Notes: generated from the sequence alone by a model not told the origin. Shown: positions 35,765 through 44,845, counted from the stretch's first letter. The stretch: 64,000 bases of DNA from Lysinibacillus sp. OF-1 (GCF_028356935.1 NZ_CP102798.1:310001-374000), one strand, 5' to 3'. Program-made: numbers and translations.

Positions 35765-36544
35765 ATGTATCCGCAACAAGTCCATCACTATTTAAAAGAA
35801 TTTTTTAACGAGAATGACTGCGCTATTTTAGGTGAAGAGGATCATTATTTAACAGTTCAACTAACGGTGGATATTGATAAAAGGATTATGAATAGGCCAT
35901 TTTATTGGCAGTATATTGAAGCGACTAATAGTGAGCCAAACCCAGCTCAAGTAACCTTCATAACAAATCAAACGTCAATAGCTGGTAACTTATTTGGAGA
36001 GGCCATTCATTACGGCTCACCACGTTTAAATCAGCTATTTGTAGCAACAAAAGAATTAGGAGCCTATGTTCAACTGTTTGAAAAGGTGGATAGTGCAATG
36101 GGTCAGGTCATCCTAACACCTTGGTTAGGTGTTAACTTTAAAGTTTCTTATTGCTGTGATCGCACAAAAGAAATGCTTTATTCATTTGGTATCAATTTAT
36201 TGACAGGTGTGGTAAAGGAAGATTTTCATGAAACGATTTGTACCTCAGAATTCGACATGGAGCCCGCAGATAATGTATTTCATGTGCAATATATTATTAA
36301 GCCACTTCGAGCACTGGAACGACTACATGCAGCAGTTGAAGCCATCATTGAACAAGATGATCATTCATGGGCAATTGAAGCACAGAAACGTTGGCAACGA
36401 GATCAACGAGTCTTAGATTATTTTTATGAGGATGTGGAGGATAAACCTGAATGCTATGAAATTGAACGCAAAGCATTAGAGGAGCAATACGAATCTAAAA
36501 TTAAAATTGAAATCATTAATGGGGGGGTATTTTATCTCTTTTAA
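35765..36544 (+). CDS. yqhG: YqhG-family protein
   Basis: 259 aa conserved protein of Bacillus relatives, found next to yqhH. It starts MYPQQVHHYLKEFFNENDC and includes HYLTVQLTVDIDKRIMNRPF and RPFYWQYIEA, characteristic of YqhG. No catalytic motif seen. 17 bases after yqhH with AAGGAGGGG, so one operon. In B. subtilis the pair lies beside the glycine-cleavage gene gcvT; here it does not. Confidence 0.85.
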   Translation: MYPQQVHHYLKEFFNENDCAILGEEDHYLTVQLTVDIDKRIMNRPFYWQYIEATNSEPNPAQVTFITNQTSIAGNLFGEAIHYGSPRLNQLFVATKELGAYVQLFEKVDSAMGQVILTPWLGVNFKVSYCCDRTKEMLYSFGINLLTGVVKEDFHETICTSEFDMEPADNVFHVQYIIKPLRALERLHAAVEAIIEQDDHSWAIEAQKRWQRDQRVLDYFYEDVEDKPECYEIERKALEEQYESKIKIEIINGGVFYLF

Positions 36545-36548
36545 ATGT

Positions 36549-36581
36549 GGAGCTGTCCAGTATAAAGACAGCTCCTTTTTT
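36549..36581. terminator. Terminator between yqhG and the arsR-type gene
   Basis: GGAGCTGTC/GACAGCTCC, 9-nt loop, T6. Confidence 0.9.
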
Positions 36582-36584
36582 GCT

Positions 36585-36905
36585 TTAATCCTCTTCAACC
36601 ATTCTTTGAAGCTGCACCAATTTATTGTCCCAAAATAAATGGAAGTACTGAAGCCAATCTTCAATTTCCTGCAAACGCTCACTATGCAAAGTATAGATTT
36701 TTTCTCGACCCTTTTTTTCAGCAGAAATGAGCTCAGCCTGCTCTAATATTTTTAAATGCTTTACGACAGCAGTTCGACTAATAGCAAAGTGCTCAGAAAT
36801 ATTGGAAATAGGTCTATCACTTGCGGCAAGTATCTGTAAAATATTCCTTCTTGTGGGATCAGCAATGGCTTGAAAAACATCATATTTTACGGCTGATTGA
36901 GTCAT
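36585..36905 (-). CDS. ArsR-family transcriptional regulator
   Basis: 106 aa winged-helix protein: FQAIADPTRRNILQILAAS and FAISRTAVVKHLKILEQAEL. No ArsR metal-binding cysteines (the only residues near are acidic or basic), so it is not a metal sensor. It is the SdpR-like type that accompanies SRPBCC proteins. Translation is coupled to the upstream SRPBCC gene by a TAATG overlap. It probably binds the large palindrome at 37411-37460. Confidence 0.9.
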   Translation of the reverse strand: MTQSAVKYDVFQAIADPTRRNILQILAASDRPISNISEHFAISRTAVVKHLKILEQAELISAEKKGREKIYTLHSERLQEIEDWLQYFHLFWDNKLVQLQRMVEED

Positions 36906-37327
36906 TAGGATTCGGCAATCTCTTTTAATTTATGCTGAATAAGTATTGTCCAGCCGTCATCCATTTTTGTCCGAATAGCTTCAGCAGCAGTATTCGCTTT
37001 AGGAATAATATGAGAAGCTTCCTTCCAGCCACCATGCGTTAACGTAAATTCTGTTTGATCGCCAACCTCTTTTAGCTCAAAAGTGACGAACCATCCATCT
37101 TGATCCCAGGCAAAACGTAAATAATATGGTGCTTCGACACGTTCTACTTTACAGGGTGAAGGACCAAACGGTGATTGAATAGTGAATTCATGTCCTTCGA
37201 TTGGTTGAAAATCATTTGGCATAAACCATGAAGCAATTTTTTCAGCGGTTGCGACTGTCTCCCACACTTTTTCAATAGGGGCATTCAAAGTAATCGTTTT
37301 GACAATATCCTGTAATTTTTCAGTCAT
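36905..37327 (-). CDS. SRPBCC/AHSA1-domain protein
   Basis: 140 aa START-like fold, as in YndB/Aha1: IVKTITLNAPIEKVWETVAT at the start, W in KIASWFMPNDF, VTFELKEVGDQTEFTLTHGGW and DGWTILIQHKLKEI at the end. These domains bind a hydrophobic ligand; substrate unknown. AAAGGAG lies before the ATG. Forms an operon with the ArsR gene. Confidence 0.88.
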   Translation of the reverse strand: MTEKLQDIVKTITLNAPIEKVWETVATAEKIASWFMPNDFQPIEGHEFTIQSPFGPSPCKVERVEAPYYLRFAWDQDGWFVTFELKEVGDQTEFTLTHGGWKEASHIIPKANTAAEAIRTKMDDGWTILIQHKLKEIAES

Positions 37328-37410
37328 GTATAGTTACTCCTTTATTGTTTGATGAAATGACACTGATGGTACGAGCCTGCTCAAACCAAAAGCGTTTGCA
37401 GAGTTGAGTG

Positions 37411-37460
37411 ACATATAACCATAAGGTGTTATGAATATATAACACCTTATGGTTATATGT
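37411..37460. promoter_or_regulatory. Perfect 22-bp inverted repeat upstream of the SRPBCC-arsR operon
   Basis: Two arms of 22 bases (37411-37432 and 37439-37460) are exact complements around a 6-base centre. Each arm itself contains ATAAC-N8-GTTAT, so the site may be two operators facing each other. It lies 84 bases upstream of the SRPBCC gene and about 95 from the lysE-type gene. Confidence 0.65.
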
Positions 37461-37555
37461 CAATGGAAAAAGATGATATTATTTTCTATCTTTCAGTAGG
37501 TCATCGCTTATGTTAAAATTATTTATAATTTTCTGACATAGAAAGGAGATGTACT

Positions 37556-38194
37556 ATGGTTAACATATCCGTGTTCTTAATTATGTGCATTTTGCTCATT
37601 ATTTTACCTGGTCCTGATACAGCGATTGCAACTAAGAATACCTTGACTGTAAGTAGAAAGGGAGGATTACAGACAATCTTAGGATCTTGTTGTGGTTTAT
37701 TAATTCACACATGTGCTGCTGTAATTGGTCTTTCTGCTATTATTGTGAAATCTGCCTATGTATTTGCTGCTTTAAAGTACATTGGTGCAGTTTATTTATG
37801 TTATTTAGGTATCAAAACATTATGGACACTACGGACAATTCGCACACAATCACCTGTAGTGCAAGATGCTGCAAATATGGATCACAAATATTCGCAGCAG
37901 TCCTGCTTTAAACAAGGGTTTCTTACAAATGTGACAAATCCAAAGGTCGCTGTATTTTTCCTAACGTTTCTACCTCAATTTGTAGACGGTACGAGCGGGA
38001 CATTTTTTCCATTTTTAATAATGGGTCTTATTTATACAGCATTAACAATGTTATGGTTTGTCTTCTATGTGTATCTATTAGATCGAATTAGCGCCTTTAT
38101 GAAAAAGCCATCGACGAAGGCAATAATTGAAGGCGTAACGGGTGCTGTATTAATTGGATTCGGTATTAAACTGGCATTAGAAAAAGCCCATTAA
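37556..38194 (+). CDS. LysE/RhtB-family amino-acid exporter
   Basis: 212 aa, about six membrane helices. The N-terminal LIILPGPDTAIATKNTLTVSRKGG and FLTNVTNPKVAVFFLTFLPQF are signatures of the LysE/RhtB family. It exports an amino acid or related compound out of the cell. GAAAGGAGATG precedes the ATG. Confidence 0.92.
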   Translation: MVNISVFLIMCILLIILPGPDTAIATKNTLTVSRKGGLQTILGSCCGLLIHTCAAVIGLSAIIVKSAYVFAALKYIGAVYLCYLGIKTLWTLRTIRTQSPVVQDAANMDHKYSQQSCFKQGFLTNVTNPKVAVFFLTFLPQFVDGTSGTFFPFLIMGLIYTALTMLWFVFYVYLLDRISAFMKKPSTKAIIEGVTGAVLIGFGIKLALEKAH

Positions 38195-38227
38195 ATGGGT
38201 AGTGACTCCTTAAAAATAGAGTTTTAG

Positions 38228-38557
38228 TTATGTAGCTAATCGGCTGGCATAAGTTCGGTATTTTACCAGGCTCATGTCTGCCTATTTTTGCTTAATTCGA
38301 TCGTTATTATAGTAATCGATATATTCCTCTATTTTCTTCTTTAACGCTTCATAGGAAATTAATTCTTCTCCCTATTACATTTCTTGTTTGAGTAAGCCAA
38401 AAAAGTTCTTCATGTGATAGTGATACGTTGCTTCTGGAATATCGACTTGTTTAAAGATGTCTTTTAATCGGAACCCTTCTTCTTTGGGTTCTTTATCCAG
38501 TAAAGGATTAAACGAATTGAAGGAGAATTTATTACTAAAAGGAATTCTATATATCAT
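38228..38557 (-). pseudogene. IS3-family (IS150-like) transposase remnant
   Basis: Read leftward, the first part (to about 38375) resembles the end of OrfA/start of OrfB (LKDIFKQVDIPEATYHYHMK); after in-frame stops the far C-terminus of OrfB follows (EELISYEALKKKIEEYIDYY, then NNDRIKQK, stop, SLVKYRTYASRLA). The catalytic middle is deleted, so this is scar DNA. No terminal inverted repeats were recognised. The 38195-38592 gap holds nothing else. Confidence 0.75.
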
Positions 38558-38592
38558 TTCATAATAAATATGAATAAATGAGGAAGATGTTT

Positions 38593-39501
38593 ATGGAATT
38601 ACGGGATTTAAAAGCATTTATGGCTGTGGTTGAACAGGGAAGTTTTACAAAGGCTGCAAATGTGTCCTTTGTATCTCAGCCATCACTAAGCAAAAGTATC
38701 AAGAAATTAGAAGAAACATTACAAGTTGAATTGTTGAACAGGTCTACTCGCAAAGTAGAGCTAACAGACGCAGGGAGTATTGTCTTTCAACAGGGACAAA
38801 AAATATTGCACGGTGTTCAAGAGTTGCATATTTTATTGGATGATTTATTGAATATTAAAACAGGCGCTATCAAATTAGGGATTCCACCTCTAATTGGCAC
38901 ATTATTTTTTCCTGACATCGCCAGGAAATTTCATCAACTATACCCAGAGGTGCATTTAGAGCTTGTCGAACGAGGCGCTAAAATGGTAGAAATGCTAGTT
39001 GAAAATGGCGATGTTGATATGGGCATTGTTGTATTACCAGCAGATGAAAGGAAATTTTCCGTTCAGCCATTTGTAGAGGATCAATTTTTTGTATTTATGA
39101 ATGAATCCCATCCATTGGCAAAAGAGGATTCTATAGCTTTGAAGGATTTAAAAAACGAAACGTTTATTATCTTTGCAGAGGAGTTCACGCTCCATGACTA
39201 TATTATTAAATCATGTAAAAGCGTAGGCTTTACACCGATAGTCGGCTATAAAAGTTCACAATGGGATTTGATTTTGGAATTAGTATCCTCCAATCTGGGC
39301 GTTACACTATTACCCTTCTCAATTGCCGCGAAGCAAACAAATGCCAATGTGAGAACGATCCCATTACATCAATTTCATATGCCATGGCGTTTAGGGATTA
39401 TTACGAAGAAAAACACGTATCAATCTTATGCGTTAAAGCAGTTACTCAAAACGATTGGGAGAAATACTGAAAATGGATTTATTCCAATAAGGAATAAATA
39501 G
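38593..39501 (+). CDS. LysR-family transcriptional regulator
   Basis: 302 aa. N-terminal HTH (MELRDLKAFMAVVEQGSFTK; SFVSQPSLSKSIKKLEE) and LysR substrate-binding domain. Starts at 38578 and 38593 are in frame; homologues begin at MELRDLK and GAGGA is 8 bases before it. It precedes the CoA-transferase genes on the same strand and is a likely activator of ketone-body or fatty-acid use. Confidence 0.88.
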   Translation: MELRDLKAFMAVVEQGSFTKAANVSFVSQPSLSKSIKKLEETLQVELLNRSTRKVELTDAGSIVFQQGQKILHGVQELHILLDDLLNIKTGAIKLGIPPLIGTLFFPDIARKFHQLYPEVHLELVERGAKMVEMLVENGDVDMGIVVLPADERKFSVQPFVEDQFFVFMNESHPLAKEDSIALKDLKNETFIIFAEEFTLHDYIIKSCKSVGFTPIVGYKSSQWDLILELVSSNLGVTLLPFSIAAKQTNANVRTIPLHQFHMPWRLGIITKKNTYQSYALKQLLKTIGRNTENGFIPIRNK

Positions 39502-39584
39502 TATTCAAATTAATTCCTTTACTTGTAAAATAGCAATGATGTAGAATTTTTCTTAATAAGCGAGCAATTATAGGGGGTTTCGAG

Positions 39585-40292
39585 ATGGGGAATGGGAAAG
39601 TATGGAGTTCGTTTGAGGAAGCTGTTGCGGATATTAGAGATGGAGACACATTAGCTGTAGGAGGATTTGGGCTCTGTGGTATACCAGAAAAATCGATTGC
39701 AGCGTTAGTACAGCAGGGCACAAAGGATTTAACGGTTGTCAGTAATAACTGCGGTGTAGATGATTGGGGTTTAGGTCTACTCTTAGCGAATAAGCAGATA
39801 AAAAAAATGGTGGCTTCCTATGTAGGAGAAAATAAAATTTTTGAACAACAATTTTTAAGTGGCGAGCTAGAAGTGGAATTATCGCCTCAGGGAACACTTG
39901 CGGAGCGACTACGTGCAGGTGGCGCAGGAATTCCAGGATTTTATACTGCGACAGGTGTTGGAACGCCAATTGCGGAAGGAAAAGAAGTAAAGGTTTTTGA
40001 TGGGAAGGAATTTATTCTGGAAGAAGGCATTGTGGCTGATTTTGCCCTTGTCAAAGCATGGAAAGCAGATAAGCAAGGAAATTTAGTCTACAGAAAAACA
40101 TCACGTAATTTTAATCCATTGGCTGCTATGGCAGGGAAAATTACGATTGCTGAGGTTGAAGAAATTGTGGAAGTGGGCGAGCTAGATCCAGATCACATTC
40201 ACACACCAGGTGTTTTTGTACAACGTGTATTGGTAGGTGAAAATTATGAGAAGCGTATCGAGCGTTTAACGGTGAAAAAGGGGGAAGCGTAA
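39585..40292 (+). CDS. scoA: 3-oxoacid CoA-transferase subunit A
   Basis: 235 aa alpha subunit of succinyl-CoA:3-ketoacid CoA-transferase, which transfers CoA between succinate and acetoacetate. [17 protein letters not shown] and [24 protein letters not shown] are family signatures (CoA-binding GxGxF/G loops). AGGGGG precedes the ATG. Coupled to subunit B by a TAATG overlap. Confidence 0.93.
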   Translation: MGNGKVWSSFEEAVADIRDGDTLAVGGFGLCGIPEKSIAALVQQGTKDLTVVSNNCGVDDWGLGLLLANKQIKKMVASYVGENKIFEQQFLSGELEVELSPQGTLAERLRAGGAGIPGFYTATGVGTPIAEGKEVKVFDGKEFILEEGIVADFALVKAWKADKQGNLVYRKTSRNFNPLAAMAGKITIAEVEEIVEVGELDPDHIHTPGVFVQRVLVGENYEKRIERLTVKKGEA

Positions 40293-40927
40293 TGGATACA
40301 AGACAAAAAATGGTTAACAGAGCAGTAAAGGAAATAGCAAATGGGATGAATGTTAATCTAGGTATAGGCATCCCAACACTTGTTGCCAATGTGATTCCAG
40401 CCGATTATGACGTGCTGTTACAATCTGAAAATGGCCTTCTCGGTATTGGACCTTATCCAGTAGAGGAAGCCGTTGACCCTGATTTAATTAATGCGGGGAA
40501 GGAAACGGTCACTGCAGTTCCAGGAGCATCCTTCTTTGACAGTGCAGAATCATTTGCAATGATTCGAGGCGGTCATATTGACCTTGCCATTTTAGGTGGC
40601 ATGGAGGTATCTGAAACAGGAGACCTTGCAAACTGGATGATTCCAGGGAAAATGGTAAAGGGAATGGGTGGCGCTATGGACCTTGTTGTAGGAGCTAAAA
40701 GAGTGATCGTCGTAATGGAGCATGTAAATAAAAACGGTGAATCTAAAATTAAAAAGCAATGTGAGCTCCCCTTAACAGGTAAAGGAGTAGTACATCGCTT
40801 AATTACAGACTTAGCTGTTTTTGATTTTACTAAAGATGGCATGCAACTAATAGAGTTAGCAAAAGGTGTTACTTTAGAGGAAGTAAAAGAGAAGACTGCT
40901 GCTTCGTTTAGCGTTGCTTTAGCATAA
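40292..40927 (+). CDS. scoB: 3-oxoacid CoA-transferase subunit B
   Basis: 211 aa beta subunit. It carries the catalytic glutamate in the [10 protein letters not shown] motif, plus [12 protein letters not shown] near the start and [20 protein letters not shown]. Acts as a heterotetramer with subunit A in acetoacetate or short-chain fatty-acid metabolism. Confidence 0.94.
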   Translation: MDTRQKMVNRAVKEIANGMNVNLGIGIPTLVANVIPADYDVLLQSENGLLGIGPYPVEEAVDPDLINAGKETVTAVPGASFFDSAESFAMIRGGHIDLAILGGMEVSETGDLANWMIPGKMVKGMGGAMDLVVGAKRVIVVMEHVNKNGESKIKKQCELPLTGKGVVHRLITDLAVFDFTKDGMQLIELAKGVTLEEVKEKTAASFSVALA

Positions 40928-40999
40928 TAACTTCAGACCTAGGACTGTTTCCAGCATTATTGTCTCATTCTACAATAGTTTAAAAAGGGAGGCATAACG

Positions 41000-41413
41000 A
41001 TGGAACAACAATGGACAAATGAATTAGCAGTTGCACAGGTTAGAGTAGCAAGACCAACAGATCAATTACAAGAAATAGAGCGTTTTTACTGTGAAGGAGT
41101 CGGCTTAAAGAAAATAGGCTCTTTTACGGCACACCGTGGCTATGATGGAATTATGATTGGTCTCCCGAATGTAGGCTATCACCTAGAATTTACAGCGCAT
41201 GTTGATGGAAGTCCTTGTCCAGCACCAACTAGGGACAACCTTTTAGTACTTTATATTCCAAATAGTGAAACCATTCGTCATATTACCGAACGTCTCGAAC
41301 TTATGGGATATCCCGAAGTGGAGCCTGAAAATCCTTATTGGGCAGAGCAAGGGATAACTATTGAAGACCCAGACGGCTGGCGTCTTGTATTAATGAATAC
41401 AGCGGGCATCTAA
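41000..41413 (+). CDS. VOC-family (glyoxalase-like) protein
   Basis: 137 aa, two betaalphabetabetabeta units: VRVARPTDQLQEIERFYCEG and the end GITIEDPDGWRLVLMN. Metal-ligand candidates are His60-region (YHLEFTAH) and Glu in IEDPDG. AAAGGGAGG precedes the ATG. The family includes glyoxalases, dioxygenases and resistance proteins; no specific activity can be assigned. Confidence 0.82.
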   Translation: MEQQWTNELAVAQVRVARPTDQLQEIERFYCEGVGLKKIGSFTAHRGYDGIMIGLPNVGYHLEFTAHVDGSPCPAPTRDNLLVLYIPNSETIRHITERLELMGYPEVEPENPYWAEQGITIEDPDGWRLVLMNTAGI

Positions 41414-41513
41414 CTAAAGAATCCAAAGCACGAGCTATACATATAGTCTCGTGTTTTTTTATGATGATAAATACCCATTGTGGTATATAATGATTTATAA
41501 AGGAGGTTATGCT

Positions 41514-41852
41514 ATGCAACGAATAAAGACATTGGATAATTGGAGCGAGGTGTTAGAGCAATCAAAGCACATGCCATGTCTTGTATTAAAAATTAGCATG
41601 ACATGTATGAGCAGTATTGCAGCTATAAAGGAATATAAAGCACTCATAACAAAATTGCCGAAGTATCTTGTGATTGTCCAAATGGATAGAGTGGTTTCTA
41701 ATGCTATTGCAGGTGATCTTCAGGTGAAGCATGAATCACCACAGCTATTAATATTGCAGGATGGGAAGGGAATTTGGCAAGCAACGCATGACAAGATAAA
41801 ACAACCTCTTTTAGTAGAGGCTATAAAGCAGTATGTAAAAACAACAACTTAA
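41514..41852 (+). CDS. ytxJ: Monothiol bacilliredoxin BrxC/YtxJ
   Basis: 112 aa thioredoxin-fold protein of DUF2847. The single active Cys31 is in KISMTCMSS, where B. subtilis YtxJ has TRCPVSA. It removes bacillithiol from protein thiols. The frame is open further upstream, but AAAGGAGG is 7 bases before the ATG at 41514 and homologues start at MQRIKTLDNW. A TATAAT at about 41484 may be its -10. Confidence 0.85.
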   Translation: MQRIKTLDNWSEVLEQSKHMPCLVLKISMTCMSSIAAIKEYKALITKLPKYLVIVQMDRVVSNAIAGDLQVKHESPQLLILQDGKGIWQATHDKIKQPLLVEAIKQYVKTTT

Positions 41853-41856
41853 AAAA

Positions 41857-41888
41857 GATACCTCACAATAGGTTGTGGGGTATCTTAA
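41857..41888 (-). terminator. Terminator for the leftward lipoprotein gene
   Basis: AGATACCTCACAA/TTGTGGGGTATCT stem with 4-nt loop; the T6 tract lies on the leftward side, so it mainly serves the lipoprotein gene, though the stem also follows ytxJ. Confidence 0.8.
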
Positions 41889-41891
41889 TGG

Positions 41892-42350
41892 TTAATCCTC
41901 TAAAGCCTCATCTTCGTGAAAGTTCGTAGCGCTAGATTCTATATCCACCTGTAGATAATTTGCCCAGTCTATTTTATGATAATCCTCTTCACTAAAATAA
42001 ATATTCAAGACCTCTGTCATTGTTTTATCACCATCAGGCTCAGTGAGTGGAGCATACCAAGTAATAGCAGGTGTCTTCACACTTTTTAGCTTGGATAATT
42101 CAGCAAAAATTTTAGTGGAATCCTTCAACATTTGACTTTTTGATCCCTCTGTCACATCTGTATCCTGAATGGAAATTGTGACAACACCATCTTTAGATTC
42201 CTCTACAGAGAATTCATTTTTCACAATCGCACCTACTATATCTTCAACGGTCGTGTTTTGATCGACGGCTACTTCCTTTGGATCCGCACTTTTTCCACAG
42301 GCTGCTAAAAGTAGTGAAGTGAATACAAGTAAATAAATTATTTTTTTCAA
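41892..42350 (-). CDS. Small secreted lipoprotein of unknown function
   Basis: 152 aa: signal peptide KKIIYLLVFTSLLLAAC with lipobox LLAAC (Cys18), then an acidic soluble domain ending HEDEALED. Start chosen at TTG 42350, with GGGAGG about 8 bases upstream; the longer ATG frame would put extra charged residues before the signal peptide. No family recognised. Confidence 0.75.
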   Translation of the reverse strand: MKKIIYLLVFTSLLLAACGKSADPKEVAVDQNTTVEDIVGAIVKNEFSVEESKDGVVTISIQDTDVTEGSKSQMLKDSTKIFAELSKLKSVKTPAITWYAPLTEPDGDKTMTEVLNIYFSEEDYHKIDWANYLQVDIESSATNFHEDEALED

Positions 42351-42569
42351 TATCCTAACCTCCCTTGTTACTCCATATATGCGCAAAATGGGAGGGAATT
42401 ATACAGGCTATGGAAAGGTTGTACAGACTTTTTAAATTAGGAGGGGAACTAGTCGTATTATATAAAGAAGAAACGTTCCATATTATGTAAAAGGTTATGG
42501 CGTTTTCTATAATGAAATTTGTAAAGTGGAAAGTATATTAAAAAAGCAAAGAACTTTAACTCCACAAAT
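42351..42569. other. Gap before the decayed prophage region
   Basis: Holds the lipoprotein start region and a 26-codon rightward frame (42410-42490, begins MERLYRLFKLGGEL) that may be the tip of a deleted gene. No other signal. Confidence 0.35.
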
Positions 42570-42690
42570 AAAAAAAGATGATGTTAATAATAGAAAAAGA
42601 CCCTTTGGCAAGGCGAGAGGTTGATTTCCGTTCCGCCAGCGTCCTTTCCAGGGGAAGCCCGATGAGTCGCTTCGCTCGGGTCGTTAATCA
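42570..42690. repeat. Partial copy of dispersed repeat A
   Basis: The stretch from an AAAAAAGAT run through GGTTGATTTCCGTTCCGCC to CAGCGTCCTTTCCAGGGG closely matches 8684-8760. It then breaks off into holin-like coding sequence, so only the left half is kept. An open frame that starts here (42578) is a fusion of repeat and holin debris, not a gene. Confidence 0.75.
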
Positions 42691-42885
42691 AAACTTAAAC
42701 AGTCATACAGGCTTTAACGGAATCATACGAAAGATTTATTATTTAATGCTGGTCGGGTCAATTTACTTATTGCCCGTTGTGATTCCTAGCATTGAGTACG
42801 CAGGGGATGAGGCAGCCAATGCCTGACTTTATCAAAAACATTTTGGCAATCGTGAAGGATAAAACAGGAGAGGATGAGGTTAAAT
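42691..42885 (+). pseudogene. Phage holin fragment
   Basis: Reads VNQNLNSHTGFNGIIRKIYY, then LMLVGSIYLLPVV, as in small phage holins of the phage_holin_4 type, but lacks its N-terminus (replaced by the repeat). A deletion/frameshift at about 42822 follows, after which PDFIKNILAIVKDKTGEDEV, the usual holin C-terminus, continues in another frame. Directly upstream of the endolysin, as in phage lysis cassettes. Confidence 0.72.
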
Positions 42886-43589
42886 GAGTTACTTATTTCA
42901 AACAAACTCTTTTACCTTCAAACAAGTATTCACTAAAGGCACCTTTCATCATGGCACCACAATTTATTACAGTACATAGTACAGCCAATGATGGACCAGC
43001 TACTAATAAAATTTCGTACATGATTGGAAATAACAATTATGTATCATATCACGTTGCTCTAGATGATAAAGAGGTTATTCAAGCAATTCCTTTCAACCGT
43101 AACACTTGGCATTGTGGAGATGGCGGAGGCAGTAGTGATCCTAACGCTTTAAAGAAAGGCAACCGTCTTTCTATTAGCATCGAAATTTGTTACAGCAAAA
43201 GTGGTGGTGTACGTTATGGAGTTGCGGAGGAAAACGCTGTTCAATACATTGCAAAGCTTTTAAAGCAATACGATTAGAGCATTGAACGAGTGAAGAAACA
43301 CCAGGACTGGAATGGCAAATATTGCCCTCACCGTATACTAGCGGAAGATCGTTGGGGTAGTTTCTTGAAAAGAATTGAAGAATCAATGAAACCAAAAGAA
43401 TCCGATTAACCAACTGAAAAGGATTATGACACAATGAAATTCACAAATGAGACAACTAAAACTGCAGTCCGGGATTACCTCAAAAAAGCAGTAGATAAAA
43501 AGCTTATTGATAAGTCACACCTAGACAAATTTGATACTGGTACGTTGACAGGTGGCGATTTTGAAGGAATAAAAATTACAGCGGAATAG
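42886..43589 (+). pseudogene. Broken phage endolysin (N-acetylmuramoyl-L-alanine amidase type 2)
   Basis: Starts MSYLFQTN, shifts frame near 42912 (then PSNKYSLKAPFIMAPQFIT), and reads through the zinc-site residues of Amidase_2 (VHSTANDG; VSYHVALDDKEVIQAIPFNR; NTWHCGDG). An in-frame TAG at 43275 stops it before HQDWNGKYCPHRILAEDRW, the normal end of the catalytic domain; another stop at 43407 separates a C-terminal part (AVRDYLKKAVDKKLIDKSHL). At least three lesions, so inactive as full-length enzyme. Confidence 0.85.
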
Positions 43590-43599
43590 TAAATAAGAG

Positions 43600-43650
43600 A
43601 AAAGAGGGGCACTGAAAAATAAAAACTACATCAAGTGCCCTCATAAAAAA
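43600..43650 (-). terminator. Terminator for the small membrane protein gene
   Basis: GAGGGGCACT pairs with AGTGCCCTC around a 20-nt loop; T-rich on the leftward side. Confidence 0.65.
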
Positions 43651-43658
43651 ACTATTAA

Positions 43659-43853
43659 TTAATTTCCTATAGCTACGGTATAGCTGATACTCCATATAAT
43701 TAAAATAAACATTATTGTCATAACACTTGCTTCGACATTTGTATCATTCTGTCCCTTTATTAATTTCTTTATTAATTTTATAAAATAGAAACAAAATAAA
43801 AACCCATATACTGGCATAAGAAAAAAGCAGCTGAAAGAAAAGAATGCCTCCAT
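43659..43853 (-). CDS. Small two-helix membrane protein
   Basis: 64 aa: hydrophobic residues 3-27, a basic/polar link (KKLIKGQNDTN), hydrophobic 41-61. GGGAGG lies 9 bases before the ATG and a terminator follows, so it is a proper gene. Family unknown. Same layout and strand as the 54-aa protein at 44883-45047 on the other side of the secreted protein. Confidence 0.65.
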   Translation of the reverse strand: MEAFFSFSCFFLMPVYGFLFCFYFIKLIKKLIKGQNDTNVEASVMTIMFILIIWSISYTVAIGN

Positions 43854-43999
43854 TATCTAAACCTCCCTATCTATGTATTATTATAATAAACTAATATACT
43901 TCTGAAAAAACTAGTACTTTTTATTCAAATTTAAAATATTTATCCAAAAATGATAAAATATGTATATAATTAAAATTGTAAAAAATAGGGAGCATGGAA

Positions 44000-44818
44000 A
44001 TGAAGAAAAATAGTATTTTAATGTTTTTAGGTGTCATTTTTGCACTAACTTTGGGATTCAATCATCAAGTTGAAGCTGCAGAAGGTGAATCATCTTTAAC
44101 GGATGCTGAAAAGGATTATTTATATGGCTTGAATTTTAGTAAGGTAGAAGTTGAGAATATGCCATATGAAGAACTAAAGTTCTTAGTTGATAGTGAAGCT
44201 GAAATATTAACAAGTTTTGAAGAGATTTATAGTTTTGATGAAGTAACAAGCGATCCATCAGAAGTTACAACTTTTGGTGATATTCCGAGTGCAGATATGA
44301 GTTTTAAAGGTAATGTGTTAAAGCTGAATAATAGTACTGTTTCGGGTTACAATGCATTTTATGCACACGCAAACTTCAGATGGTTAAATAAACCGATTTT
44401 TGCTTTGACAGATAAAATAGCTATTGGTTTCCCATCAAGTCTTGGTGTTTATATACCAGCTCAATCAGGAAAACTTCAAGGTTTTAACTCAACATATTCT
44501 TTATACAATACTTCAACAGGAGGAACTACGTTAATGTCAAGTAGTACTACACCATCAACGTGGGACCCATCTTTAGGAGTAGCAGGTTCGTTTGATCTTA
44601 GTGGAACTTTAAATAAATTCCAAACACATGAAGGCACTATTGCTCAAACATTCTATATTAAGTCTTCATCTTCAGGTAAAGCAACAGTTAAGTTCGAATA
44701 TGGTCATAAGAAATTTACAGGTACAATAGGTATCTCAGTACTTCCTATTGGAGTAAGTATTACACCTAATCAATCAAATGTCGATATAAGAAGTTATGCT
44801 GCTAGCTTTAGTTATTAA
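44000..44818 (+). CDS. Secreted protein of unknown function
   Basis: 272 aa. Signal peptide MKKNSILMFLGVIFALTLGF with likely cleavage after VEA (residue 26). A propeptide-like acidic region follows (LNFSKVEVENMPYEELKFLV), then a Ser/Thr/Gly-rich beta-type domain (GGTTLMSSSTTPSTWDPSLG) with no Cys. The ATG at 44000 has GGGAG 7 bases upstream; the ATG at 43994 is too close to it. Exported, possibly a cell-surface or toxin-like protein, no homology recognised. Confidence 0.7.
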   Translation: MKKNSILMFLGVIFALTLGFNHQVEAAEGESSLTDAEKDYLYGLNFSKVEVENMPYEELKFLVDSEAEILTSFEEIYSFDEVTSDPSEVTTFGDIPSADMSFKGNVLKLNNSTVSGYNAFYAHANFRWLNKPIFALTDKIAIGFPSSLGVYIPAQSGKLQGFNSTYSLYNTSTGGTTLMSSSTTPSTWDPSLGVAGSFDLSGTLNKFQTHEGTIAQTFYIKSSSSGKATVKFEYGHKKFTGTIGISVLPIGVSITPNQSNVDIRSYAASFSY

Positions 44819-44845
44819 TTAAAATTAATTGAAATTTATCTTACG

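Noticed and set aside
36585..36905. Metal-sensing ArsR/SmtB
   Set aside because: The cysteine and histidine metal ligands of that group are absent and the SRPBCC partner is typical of the SdpR-like type.
38375..38557. A 60-aa leftward frame as an independent small gene
   Set aside because: Its sequence is part of an IS3-type transposase and it continues into transposase C-terminus after stops.
42578..42826. An 82-aa rightward frame
   Set aside because: It fuses dispersed-repeat sequence to a holin fragment; the first 30 residues are not coding. Listed instead as repeat plus pseudogene.
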